Assembly (NCBI GenBank): GCA_024509875.1
Contig: JAMPIV010006374.1
Coordinates: 646,796-710,795, forward strand
DNA from: Oreohelix idahoensis
Lineage: Eukaryota > Mollusca > Gastropoda > Stylommatophora > Oreohelicidae
Reading direction: 5' to 3'
DNA length: 64,000 bases
The notes under the pieces were generated by a model. It was not told where the DNA came from. It saw only the letters and a list, made by a program, of their open reading frames with translations, and ran no database searches. Positions 53,381-63,349 of this stretch are shown piece after piece (the stretch's first letter is position 1; the number at the start of each line of letters is the position of its first letter). A program made the translations under genes and the position numbers.

Positions 53381-53570
53381 TATTATTACAATATTTTCTA
53401 TATAAGGCTATGTAAAAAAACTATTGCTGTCTAGTTCTTTACAAAAGAAAACTGCTTGTTTACTCTCAGTTTCAGTTTTCCAAGAATCTTCCCAGAATTG
53501 CCTTTTTTAGATTTTAAGCCACTGCATGCATGTTAGTATGCTACTTATTTTATTACACTTCTAACAGAGA

Positions 53571-55263
53571 ATGGCATCATCTTCAAGAAGAGCATGTTTT
53601 CTTTCACCGCATTTATTTTGTTATATTTGTGGAGAGTACACTTTCAAAGAAGAACGTAGGAAGCATATTACTGTTTTTGTGAAAAAGGCATACTTTGCTT
53701 ACTTTAAAGTAAAACTAGGTGACCAGGACAAGTCTTGGGCTCCTCATATTGTTTGCAAAACATGTGTTGAACACCTGCGACAGTGGACTTGTGGGAAAAG
53801 AAAATGTTTAAAATTTGGAATTCCAATGGTTTGGAGAGAGCTCAAGAACCACTATGATGACTGTTATTTCTGTGTTGTGAATATTAAGGGAATTAATGGA
53901 AAAAAATCACAAAAAGTGGAAATATCCAGATTTAGATTCTGCTAGGCGACCTGTTCCACATGGAGATGACATACCAATTCCAACTTTCAGTCAGATTTCG
54001 GATTCTCTGCTAGAAGATGAGACAGCAGTGGCATGTGGAATGACAAGTGACAGTGATAGTGATTTCGAAGATGATTTTTCAGATGCTCAACGCTTCGACC
54101 AGCTTGAACTAAATGATCTAATCCGAGATCTATATCTCTCCAAGGAATCTTCAGAACTTTTGGCTTCAAGATTGAAAGAAAAAAAATTACTGACTGCTGA
54201 AACAAAGGTTTCATTTTATCGCAGCAGAGAGCAAGGTTTTATTCCATTCTTTTGTAAAGAAAACAACCTCGTGTTTTGTACTAATGTAGGAGGTCTTGTT
54301 AACAAAATGGGTGTAAGTTATACACCAGATGAGTGGCGACTTTTCATTGACAGCTCTAAAAGAAGTCTGAAGGGTGTTCTCTTACACAATGGTAACAAAT
54401 ATGGCTCAATGCCAATTGCTCATTCTACTACAATGAAGGAGGAGTATGCTACAATAAGCACAGTTCTGGAAAAATTGAAGTATTTAGAACATAACTGGAT
54501 GGTTTGTGTAGATCTTAAAATGATGAACTTCTTGCTTGGCCAGCAAATGGAATTCACCAAATATCCATGCTTTATATGTTTGTGGGATAGCAGGGCAAAA
54601 GATATGCACTGGACAAAGAAACAGTGGCCGTTGAGGGATGAATTTAAAGTTGGAGAAAAAAATATTGTCAATAAGCCTCTCATTGATTAAAAAAGAGTTC
54701 TACTGCCACCATTACATATAAAGCTTGGCTTGATGAAGCAATTTGTTAAGGCACTGAACAAAGATGGTACCTGTTTTAATTACTTATGCAGAAAGTTTCC
54801 AGAATTGAGCATAGACAAACTTAAAGCTGGAATTTTTGATGGACCTCAAATTAGAAAGTTAATAAACTATCCAAATTTTATTGATTCCATGAACAAAACA
54901 GAGTCCACAGCCTGGTCATCATTTGTTTTAGTTGTGCAAAACTTTCTGGGTAACTTTAAAGCAGACAATTATTCTGAATTAGTTGGAAACATGCTGTCGA
55001 GTTTTTGTGAACTTGGATGCAACATGAGCATAAAATTGCACTACCTCCATAACCATTTACATTTATTTCCGGAGAATCTTGGACACTTTAGTGAGGAGCA
55101 AGGTGAAAGATTTCACCAAGATATAAAAACAATGGAAGAGAGATACCAGGGACTTTGGGATGCCCACACGATGGCAGATTACTGTTGGATCCTTAAGCGT
55201 GACTGTCCGGGCATATCACATTCCAGGAAGTCCTCAAAAAGATCCTTTTTGCGTGTTGACTAA
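53571..55263 (+). pseudogene. Cys-rich candidate transposase, family unnamed
   Basis: Three frames. 53571-53945: begins MASSSRRACF; zinc-finger-like pairs C17/C20 and C62/C65 around 'AYFAYFKVKLGDQDKSWAPH', later 'HYDDCYFC'. A shift in an A run (about 53897-53920) leads into 53896-54690: 'RRPVPHGDDIPIP', an acidic Ser/Asp stretch, 'LLASRLKEKKLL', 'WRLFIDSSKRSLKGVLLHNG', 'AHSTTMKEEY', 'VCVDLKMMNFLLGQQMEFTK' and 'YPCFICLWDSRAKD'. A TAA at 54688-54690 interrupts the frame, then 54730-55263: 'HIKLGLMKQFVKAL', 'WSSFVLVVQNFLGNFKADNY' and 'HNHLHLFPENLGHFSEEQGE' 'RFHQD'. Conserved acidic residues (Asp at 54511 and 54586, Glu in SEEQGE) could be an RNaseH-fold catalytic set, which is inference. I recall similar unnamed proteins in many invertebrate genomes. 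It is one shift and one stop away from intact. Confidence 0.8.
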
Positions 55264-55418
55264 ACAAGTGCTAGTGATAAAGTTTTATTACATTTTTGGT
55301 AATATATGCACAGTAATTACATATAATATGAATGCAGACTAAAGTCAAAATGCCACTGATAGCACCTAACTCTAGGATTGTACATAACAATTGCCCTACT
55401 AATATGGTCATTCTTAGT

Positions 55419-55438
55419 TATCTCAAAAACTAGAGCTG
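55419..55438 (-). repeat. inner TIR block, right
   Basis: Inverted copy of 53270-53289 at the same 80-nt distance from the right tip (55518). Confidence 0.75.
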
Positions 55439-55683
55439 ATCGAAAAAATATGATTACATTTTTGGAATCAGCAACCCAAAATTACCCAAGAACAGCTATA
55501 AAATTTAAGGCACCAAAATGTGTGTATACCGGTGTTATCCGTGTCATATTTTAATCCTGAACTGATTTCTGCAAATATCCTTATTATGTTTTAATGTGTT
55601 TATGTGCATGTGTTATGATGGTATTGTCAGGGTATATGACTGTTCATAACATAACCATAAAACTATGTAATATGTTGACTGAC

Positions 55684-55983
55684 TTGTGACCCAAGGGTTC
55701 TCAAGCCATGAGACCAGGAACACACCTTAATAACTTTAATGCTCAAGTAGCAAAAATGTAATTCAGTGGTTCTCAAGCCTTGGCAGCAAGGACACCCCAA
55801 CATATTTTACGGCAGCATGGGAGACTAACCCAGTGGTTCTTAAACCATTTGTACCAATGACCCAAATTGATTTTACTGCTCTATGGGCACAAGCTAGACC
55901 AGTGGTTCTCAAACTTTTGATGACCAAAGCCCCAAACTTCACAGTTGGTGAAGCTAACAGCACATATGTTGAAAATCACTGCA
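55684..55983. repeat. four tandem 'CAGTGGTTCTCAA' hAT-end-like units
   Basis: Units start at about 55694 (agggttctcaagcc), 55764 (cagtggttctcaagcc), 55831 (cagtggttcttaaacc) and 55900 (cagtggttctcaaac), spaced about 67-70 bp, each with 'gaccaaagcccc/gacaccccaa' inside. The last unit ends 'gttgaaaatcactg', an inverted match to the start. 'CAGTGGTTCTCAA' is a common hAT terminus. Likely a hAT MITE whose end has been tandemly amplified. Confidence 0.65.
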
Positions 55984-56798
55984 GCAGACAAGCTGGAAGC
56001 CAGATATAGATTGAGATCCACCTGTATGCTTATAACGTCAGTTATGCTATAGTGTTTCATAGATAACAGATAGCACCTTGTTATTGATGTTAACTATGAA
56101 TGTTCGCTAGATTTCTGATGGACGATTAGCGTCCAGCAGATATGGGAAATGACTTCTCTGGCAAGACTACTAAGGGAGCTCAAATTGTTTGTCAATCCAG
56201 TCCTACCAGGTTGTCATACCAGGAGACCTAACCATATGCAGTGTTCTCGAGGGCATAAATACTCCATCCCAGTTGGTGATGAGCCCTGTGTCAAGACAGC
56301 AGAAGCAACCTGCCATCCTCTGAAACCCTAAAAAGAACTTGCTATACTGGACCTGGAGTGTTGGGATAGATTGAACCGCCTGGCAATAAGACAACATAAA
56401 TTCAGCAGCATCTGAGATGAGTAGTTTAACATGCCAGCAGAACCAGTACAGAATAGCTAATCAGTCCACATGATGTTAACTTCATTCTGACATTGTTCAG
56501 AACCATTCATAGACTAGTGAACAAAGCTTATAGTAGTAAATTTTTGAACATATCATTTTGTAATTTCATTTCAAGTATGAGAGATTCTATCTTCAATTTT
56601 GTCTGTTGTTATTTTTCTTGTAATATTTAATTGGGTTGTATAGTTCTAGTAATTAAAATCTACACCATGGGGGCAGAGCCATAATTAATAAACACTATTG
56701 GGTCAGGATATTTTTTAATGTGGCTGGGCACCAAATCTCTTATCCAACTATATGTACTATACATAGTCCTTGGAGGATTTCGGATAAAGAATTTATCG
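55984..56798. other. non-coding DNA, nothing recognised
   Basis: No element ends or convincing coding frame. One 60-codon frame (56149-56331) has no family signal. Confidence 0.45.
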
Positions 56799-57720
56799 CC
56801 TAGCATTTATTCTCATTATTTTTGTCCTTTCCATGTGTATTTTCAGACCCAATTGCTGTGACCTCTCATCGAGTGTTTTCAATTTGTCCTGCATCTGATA
56901 ATGGTTATGGGACAGAAGAGCCAAGTCATCAGCAAAATCCAGATCATCCAACTGCTTAGTCAGAGTCCACTGGATTCCATTTCTGTTGTGTGTTGTCGAT
57001 GATCTCAAAACCCAGTCTATTGCTAGTAAGAAAAGAAATGGAGATAAGAGGCATCCCTGTCGCACTCCTGTTCCTATCCCAAACGGTTCTGTAAGCTGTC
57101 CTTCATGAAGAACTCTGCATGTCATGTCTTCATATGTTTTCTTTATTAAATTTATCTTCAAGGGAACTCCATAATGCCTCATCAATTTCCAAAGTGATTC
57201 TCTGTCTACACTGTCAAATGCCTTTTCGTAGTCCACAATTCCGATGTATAGTGGTGAATTCCATTCCAGACTTTGTTCAACTATTATTCTCAAAGTGGCT
57301 ATCTGGTCTGTACATGATCTGTTTTGTCGAAAACCTGCTTGTTCATCTCTCAGTTTCTTGTCTATGGACTCTTTTAATCTCTCAAGGATAACCCTGTTTA
57401 ATACTTTTCCTGGCACTGATAGTAACATTATTCCTCTATAATTTGAGCACTCTTGTAAATTTCCCTTCTTAGGCAACTTAACCAGATATCCTTCCTTCCA
57501 TTCTGCTGGTATCTCTTCCTTTTCCCAGACTTTACCAAGTAATTTATATAACATCTCTGTAGCTTGTCGATATCTGCTTTGATGGCCTCTGCTGGAATGC
57601 CATCAGGTCCAGACGCTTTTCCATCTCTTAGAAGCTTTATGGCTTTCTTTATTTCTTCCTTCGTTGGTCTTTCACAGTTAATTTGTAGCTCTTCTTCTGC
57701 TGGTTGGATGTCCGGGGGGT
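56799..57720 (-). pseudogene. RTE reverse transcriptase, 3' truncated
   Basis: The longest frame is 57554-56793. Motifs: 'EIPAEWKEGYLVKLPKKGNL', 'YRGIMLLSVPGKVLNRVILE', 'EQAGFRQNRSCTDQIATLRI', 'IVDYEKAFDSVDRESLW', 'GTGVRQGCLLSPFLFLLAID', 'LDFADDLALLSHN' (catalytic FADD). Upstream, in another frame, 'LQINCERPTKEEIKKAIK..RDGKASGPDGIPAEA' lies at 57563-57690. A frameshift near 57560 separates them. RT core complete; C-terminus missing. Confidence 0.93.
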
Positions 57721-58259
57721 TTTGTGGAGCTGGTCTATTGAGAAGGTCCTCAAAATATTCTGTTCACCTCTTCATTTGCTCTTGTATATTGCTGAGCAGT
57801 TTTCCATTCTTGTCTTTTATGAGGCAACTTGTTTGCTTGTATTTCCCTGTTAGCTTCTTTGTGCTGTTATACAGTTCTCTCATATTTCCTTTGGCTGCAG
57901 CATCTTCTGCCTCTCTTGCCAACTCCTCAATATACTTCCTCTTGTCTCTTTTGATACTTCTTTGTTTGCTTCTGTGTACACTTCTTGAGCCTTGGCTTTG
58001 GAACTTCTGGTTTTGCTTGTGTTTAAATCTGCTTTCTTGTTTTTTCTGTCTTTTATCTTATTGATGGTTTCTGTTGTTATCCATGCTTTTTGCTGTCGTT
58101 CCCTTTTCCCTAGTATTTCTTCACGTCTCTTTCCATACAGTTTTGATTTGCTGCCAATAGTCTTCTGTATTCTCTACATCTTCCAGCTGTTGGAGCACTT
58201 GGAATTTGTTGGATATTGTGACCGCAAATTTGTCTCTTGTTTCTTAGATGTCCTACATT
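57720..58259 (-). pseudogene. RTE linker between endonuclease and RT, decayed
   Basis: The minus strand in mixed frames gives 'QQFNVGHLRN', 'FAVTISNKFQVLQQLEDVEN', 'DYWQQIKTVWKET', then basic Lys/Gln-rich pieces. This is the region following the endonuclease in RTE proteins. Several shifts and stops. Confidence 0.7.
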
Positions 58260-58271
58260 AAATTGTTGTCT

Positions 58272-59781
58272 TCTTCTTCTTCTTCTTTCGTTCGCTTGAA
58301 ATATATTGTCTATATCTGCAATGTTGTTTCTTGTATAAACTTCACTCTTTTGTAGTTCATACAGAGGTCCATATAGTTTTGCTTCCAGTGTTGTTTCTCT
58401 GGGCCAGTGGGTTTGCCTCAATATATCATATTCAGGGCAATCTTGCAGTACGTGCTCCGCTGTCTGGGGTGCCTGTCCACATGTACACATGGCTGAATTG
58501 CCAATCTTGAATTTTGTATACATGTGGCTGCGGAGGCGGTTGTGTCCTGTTCTGAGGTGCAGAATGACTATTTGTTCTGATCTGTTCATAGCTTGGTAGT
58601 CATCCTGCGTTGATGTTGGTGGCTTTCTGATAGATTTGATCATCTTTTTCTTCTGATGGTACGTAACTGGTACATCCGGTTGCTCGTCTGCAGCACCTTC
58701 TTTAGCCAGTCCGTCTGCTCTCTCGTTTCCTGGTATTCCACAATGAGACTGTATCCACTGCATGGCGACCCTGCGCTGGTTGCACAGTTCAGAAAGTAGG
58801 GCCTGTATAACTGGCAATTTTCTGGACTGAAGTGCTTGGAGTGCTGATCTTGCATCTGTCAGGAATACTACAGGCTGTGGACCGAGATTGGTGTTCAGTA
58901 GTTTCTCAGTTGCCACCTTGATTGCCTGGATTTCTGCATCATAGTTGTTACAGAATTTCCCCGTTGGTACTCTGACCGTATCCCTAGTGTTGTTTGGGTA
59001 TTCTATGTACACTCTTGCTCCTCCATTCTTTACTGCATTCTGTGCTGACCCATCCGTGTATACTCGGACCCAGAGGTCCTGTGGGTATTCATCATCCAGG
59101 AAACTGAGAGTGACTGTCCTACGTTGCACGCTGTTCTGTTCATCCCTGTCGAATATTCCTTTCACTTTTGTGTGGATGTGTACTGGTAGTCCATGCTCCT
59201 CTCTCCAAGGGGTTTGTTCTGGCACAGACTTTAGGGGGCTGTTAACTTCAGGCAGGTCTGAGGTTTGTCTACGAAATTGTTTGGCCTGGTGGATAAAGCT
59301 GCTTCTTTTCAGTCGCCCCATTGCTAGGTTTTGGAATCTGTCCTTCATTGGATGGCTCGGCATACAGAGGAACTTTTCTGCCTGTGTTAGCACTTTCGTG
59401 TCTCTGCGTTCTCTCAGTGCTTGTATCCTCCCCATTTTCTCCATCTCCACTATAGGCGTTGATTTCATTGCCCCCGTGATGACCCTAAGCGCCTGGTTTT
59501 GCACCTTATCTAGCTCTTGTAATGTGGTGTTTGATGCTGGACACCACGCAGCTGACCCATATTCCAGGTGTGGTCGTATGCCCTGCTGGTAAACTTTACT
59601 AAGTATTTTCCTGCTGGCTCCCCATGTGGTTCCACTTAGTTTTCTCAGGATGGCTAGCTTCCTCCTGGCCTTTGTTGCTGCCTTGTTGATGTGCTGCTTC
59701 CATGTCAGCCTATCATCGAATGTAACTCCGAGATAGGTGGGTTGTTTATCTTCTCTCAGGAGCTCTTCGTTTATCTTGATG
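58272..59781 (-). mobile_element. I/Jockey-type LINE 3' half nested in the RTE
   Basis: A 1.5-kb insertion flanked by perfect 12-bp repeats 'aaattgttgtct' (58260-58271 and 59782-59793). On the minus strand it ends with a GAA-repeat tail at the 58272 side. 5' truncated; it contains the C-terminal RT and RNaseH frame described separately. It was inserted in the same orientation as the host RTE. Confidence 0.93.
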
Positions 59782-59791
59782 AAATTGTTGT
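58275..59791 (-). CDS. LINE RT C-terminus and RNaseH, open frame
   Basis: The frame 59813-58110 is open beyond both ends of the insertion by chance. Within the insert: 'QPTYLGVTFDDRLTWKQHIN' (end of RT palm), 'KLAILRKLSGTTWGASRKIL', 'HLEYGSAAWCPASNTTLQEL', a long linker, then RNaseH: 'LWVRVYTDGSAQNAVKNGGA' (first Asp), 'NYDAEIQAIKVATEKL' (Glu), 'VVFLTDARSALQAL' (Asp), 'IQSHCGIPGNERADGLAKEG' (last Asp), and the knuckle 'CTCGQAPQTAEHVLQDCPEY'. The frame is undamaged over ~500 codons, so insertion is young. The first half of ORF2, with endonuclease and the RT active site, was never copied. Confidence 0.93.
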
Positions 59792-59793
59792 CT

Positions 59794-60869
59794 ATAATTT
59801 TGCATTGTTGCATATCTCTTGAGTTTCATTTTTACTTTGGCTATCAGAAGGTGGTGATCTGATGCCACATCTGCTCCTCTATATACCTTTACATCCTGCA
59901 ATGATGATCTAAACTTCTTGTTTATGCATATATGGTCAATCTGATTTTCTGTTCTATGGTCTGGTGATATCCATGTTGCCTTGTATATTCTCTTGTGTGG
60001 AAATATGCTTTCTCCTATAGCCAGTTGATTTGAAGCACAGAAGTTTGAGAATAGTTCCCCATTTTCATTCATTATTCCAAGCCCATATTTTCCCATGACT
60101 TCTTCACATCCGGTGTTGACTGTACCTATCTTTGCATTCATGTCACCCATCAAAATTGTGATGTCTCTTCTTTTTACCTTTTCCATAATTTCCTGTAGTC
60201 TAGTATAAAATGCTTCTTTCACAGACTCTTCTTTGTCATTAGTTGGTGCATAACATTGGATGACATTTACATTTATTTTCTTTTTAGCTGTTTTAAAACT
60301 AGCTGTTATTATTCTGGGTCCAACAGCTTCCCATTCAATGAGTGCTTTCTGTGCTTCATTAGATAACATAAGAGCTACCCCTTCACTGTGGTGTGAACTT
60401 TCGTCTTCATGTCCTGAGGACGCACCAATTCACCTGTGATGAGTTTCTTCTTGTCTACCCCCTTCCACTTTGTTTCACACATTCCCAGAACCTCGATTTT
60501 ATATTCCCTCATTTCTGCTGCTACTTGTGCCACTTTCCCTTGTTCATTTAATGTCCGAACATTCCAGGTGCCAAATCTGGAAGTTCTCCTAGAAGAAAAA
60601 AGGTTAGTCAGCAACACAGATTCCTTTCGGCTTTCTCTGTGTTGCATCATACGCCTCCCTGCGAGAGGACCTTCCCCTGTCTTGGATGGCTGCGTTTTAT
60701 TTTCCTTAATTGACTTGTCCATATTTGTTGAAGTTTTTTGTGATTTAAATTTTTTACAGGATGGGGTAACCAGCCCCATGCCCAACCCTCCTAAGTCGCT
60801 TTCTACGACATGCATGGAAGGGAACAGTGTTACTACTCTTTGCTCCCCTTTCGGGCCCCGGTAACACAC
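59794..60869 (-). pseudogene. RTE endonuclease domain
   Basis: Two frames. 60869-60375: leader with 'MCYRGPKGEQRVVTLFPSMH', then 'SRFGTWNVRTLNEQGKVAQV' (Asn motif) and 'IEVLGMCETKWKG' (Glu motif). After a frameshift near 60375, 60369-59794: 'NVIQCYAPTNDKEES', 'ITILMGDMNAKIG' (GD-N motif), 'FPHKRIYKATWISPD', 'QIDHICINK' and 'ASDHHLLIAKV' (SDH). All catalytic motifs are visible. The nested LINE cuts in about 20 codons after SDH. Confidence 0.92.
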
Positions 60870-61079
60870 GGGTGAGAAACAGGTATAGTAGTTTATATTT
60901 CTACTTCTATTAGTTATCGCCGCAGAAGCGATTTAGAGACAACAGATATCGAGTGCATATGGTTAGAAATAAAACTACCGACTCAAGGACAATTTTTAGT
61001 CGGGTATCTTTATAGAAATCCCAGTGCAGGAGCCATCTGGTATGAAGATTCACCACTATGATGGATAAAGTATTTACAG

Positions 61080-61538
61080 TGCCAAAGAAATTATTCTTCT
61101 AGGCATTTCAACATCGACATGCACAACACAAACCAAACGTGGGAAAACATCATTCTATCATACAACCTAAAACAAATAGTCAACCAGCCTACCAGGGTAA
61201 TAAAAACATCATCCACAACAATTGACCACATCTACGTCACCTGTGCAGAAAACATTATAGAATGCTCTGTTCCTACTGTCACGATGAGTGATCACTATCC
61301 TAAATGTTGCACGTGGTCAAAGAATAAATATAAAGCTCCAAGAAATATACATATCAGTATTAAATTTAGAAGTTTTAAAAATTTCAACCGTGAACTATTT
61401 TTACATGATTTGCGAACTGCACCTCTTGCCAGTGTTTACCAGCTTTCTGATCCCGATGACGCCATTGCCCATTGGACATGTATCTTTCATAGTGTGTTTG
61501 ATAACCATGCACCAACTAAAGAAGTTTGTGTGAAATGA
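61080..61538 (+). pseudogene. CR1 endonuclease, C-terminal half
   Basis: 'FNIDMHNTNQTWENIILSYN', 'LKQIVNQPTRVIKTSSTTID' and 'HIYVT', 'TVTMSDHYPKCCTWSK' (SDH catalytic motif). The residues usually GDFN are shifted out of frame at 61099. It stops at 61536-61538 ('VCVK*'), and similarity goes on after it ('SPWITQAVLEAMRQRDQAHK'). Confidence 0.82.
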
Positions 61539-61689
61539 CAGATCAAATCTCCTTGGATCACACAAGCAGTGCTAGAAGCCATGAGGCAGAGAGATCAAGC
61601 TCACAAAAACAAGGACTTTAACATACACAGAGCACAGAGGAACAACATGCAATATTTAATTCGTAGAAAAAAAAAATTACTTTAAAAAT

Positions 61690-62815
61690 TTGGTTCAGAA
61701 CAAAACAAACAGTAAAGATATATGGAAAGCAATCAACACTTTAGCAAACAAGCGAAATCTGTCAGTCTCGTCAACCCCTAATACTTCATTTACGTGCACA
61801 GACTTCAGCAATTACCTTCAGGCAGAAATAAACAGTCTTAAATCTACAATACCAAATTCACCTTGTGACTTAAGCAGGCTGTCAGTATTTTGTGAGAACA
61901 AATGTACCAACACAATCCCATCCAACATTCCATTTAAGACAGTTAATGAAGTGTATAACTATCTTCTAGGCCTTAAAGATAATAACTCATCAGGACTTGA
62001 CGAAGTCAGTAATCGAATACTGCGTTATGTGGCTCCAGCTGTTAGTGATTCGCTTACATACATATACAACCAATGTATCGCAAGGAGTTACTTTCCGTGG
62101 CACTTTAAAGTCACTAAGGTATATCCTCTCTTAAAACCTGGCTCTTACGACAATAATAACCTTGGTAACTATAGGCCAATCTCCTTAATATCATCGCTAT
62201 CAAAACCACTAGAAAAACACATACATAAAATAACACTACAACACCTAGTTAACTACGGCTTGCTAACTGATAGTCATTCGGGGTTTAGACTTAAACATTC
62301 ATGTCACACAGCTCTAACTAAGATGATTGACAACTGGCACTTAAATATTAATAACTATAACATATGTGGGGCAGTTTTTGTAGACTTTAAAAAAGCATTT
62401 GATATGATAGCTCATGCTAGAAAACTAGAAACATCAAAGGTAAACCTTCAACTAGTGACGATAATCAAATCATTCCTGTCAGACATAAAACATGTAGTTT
62501 CTTATAATAACTCTTGTTCAAAACCCAAATGTAATAAATACCGGCATTCCTCAGGGTTCTATTCTTGGGCCTCTACATTTTGCCATATACATTAATGACC
62601 TTCCACTACACGTCGAGCACGCATACTGTGACCTATTTGCTGATGACTGTACTGTCTACACGAGTGATACAAGTTGCAACACACTCGAACTATCATTACA
62701 AAAAGATACAGATAATCTGATTAAGTGGAGCATCGGAAATCGCATGCTAATAAATATAATTAAAACAAAATGCATGTTAATATCAACTAGACACAAATTA
62801 CAAAATTCTGACATT
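61690..62815 (+). pseudogene. CR1 reverse transcriptase, frameshifted
   Basis: Frame 61690-62595: 'DNNSSGLDEVSNRILRYVAP', 'YPLLKPGSYDNNNLGNYRPI', 'SGFRLKHSCHTALTKMI' and 'GAVFVDFKKAFDMIAH'. After a shift at about 62520 a second frame gives 'NTGIPQGSILGPLHFAIYIN' and the catalytic 'DLFADDCTVYTSD', then 'NRMLINIIKTKCMLIS'. All RT motifs are present over two frames. Confidence 0.88.
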
Positions 62816-62825
62816 CACTACAACA

Positions 62826-63200
62826 GCGTGCAGTGCGTCTAGTTTCTGACAACTGCCAAACACAGTGTGTAGATCTATATAAAGATCTCAAAATACTGCC
62901 TCTAAGAAAGCGCTTTCTGTTCAACAAAGCTAAATTTGTTCACAAAATCCTGTCACAGAATGCTCCAGCATATCTGTGGCCAATGTTCAGATACAATGAA
63001 AGATGCAGTTAACGCCTTAACAAAATACAAGTGCCCAAGCCTAGGCTTGACTTATTCAAGAAAAGCTTAGCTTACTCTGCTACTCATCTTTGGAACTATC
63101 TTCTACATTATCTAAAAAATAACAACATCAGTCCCTATTCATACAATCGTAGACTTTTCAAATACTTTATGAGTTCTGATTATCTGCCCCCCCTTATGTG
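62826..63200 (+). pseudogene. CR1 ORF2 C-terminal region
   Basis: 'LQQRAVRLVSDNCQTQCVDL', 'LPLRKRFLFNKAKFVHKILS' and 'AYLWPMFRYNERCS', then a stop at 63010 and 'RLDLFKKSLAYSATHLWNYL', ending near 63200. This is the usual tail of CR1 ORF2. The preceding ~80 residues (FKYLG... to ...DYCSTVW) are absent. Confidence 0.83.
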
Positions 63201-63349
63201 ATTATTTTTCCGAACAAATGATATAATATTGAATGTAGGTTTAATGATGATGTTTGTACTTTTCAACATATTTTATTTCATGTTTATAATTAGATACTTT
63301 GAATGTGAGTATGTTATTATTTTACCTTTACAACGTTGAATTCCTTCAC
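63201..63349. other. short AT-rich spacer
   Basis: CR1 3' region and unassigned DNA before the HERO copy; nothing else seen. Confidence 0.4.

Larger units (their letters stand above)
53190..55518 (+). mobile_element. DNA transposon of unassigned superfamily, long TIRs
   Basis: A 2.33-kb unit. The left end TTTTGGTGCC (53190-53199) and the right end on the other strand (55518-55509) are identical. Both ends also have 'ATTTTA' at offset 15 and the 20-nt block CAGCTCTAGTTTTTGAGATA beginning exactly 80 nt in (53270-53289; 55438-55419). Between these the two ends are diverged. This gives terminal inverted repeats of about 100 bp. A Cys-rich gene (53571-55263) fills the interior, and a 66-bp MITE sits inside (53315-53380). 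No target duplication was identified; the left flank is a poly-A/T run. Confidence 0.82.
56799..60869 (-). mobile_element. RTE-type LINE with a nested LINE
   Basis: On the minus strand: endonuclease 60869-59794, interruption by a LINE (58272-59781), then the rest of the endonuclease/linker (58259-57700) and RT (57700-56799). It ends at 'RTKIMRINARR', so the RT thumb and 3' UTR are lost. The endonuclease resembles the proteins often annotated as 'craniofacial development protein 2-like'. A short second copy of the RT start is at 9535-9831. Confidence 0.9.
60886..63200 (+). mobile_element. CR1-type LINE, endonuclease and RT, internally deleted
   Basis: Plus strand. Endonuclease remnants from about 60905 ('LETTDIECIWLEIKLP', 'GQFLVGYLYRNPSAGAIW'), RT in the middle, C-terminal region 62830-63200. 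Both ends fit a CR1 / Jockey-group ORF2. About 250 bp seem missing at 62815-62830, where the palm end joins the C-terminal part. No clear 3' repeat tail. Confidence 0.85.

Noticed and set aside
58945..59592. 215-codon plus-strand frame
   Set aside because: Antisense of the nested LINE RT-RNaseH frame, which has clear motifs on the minus strand.
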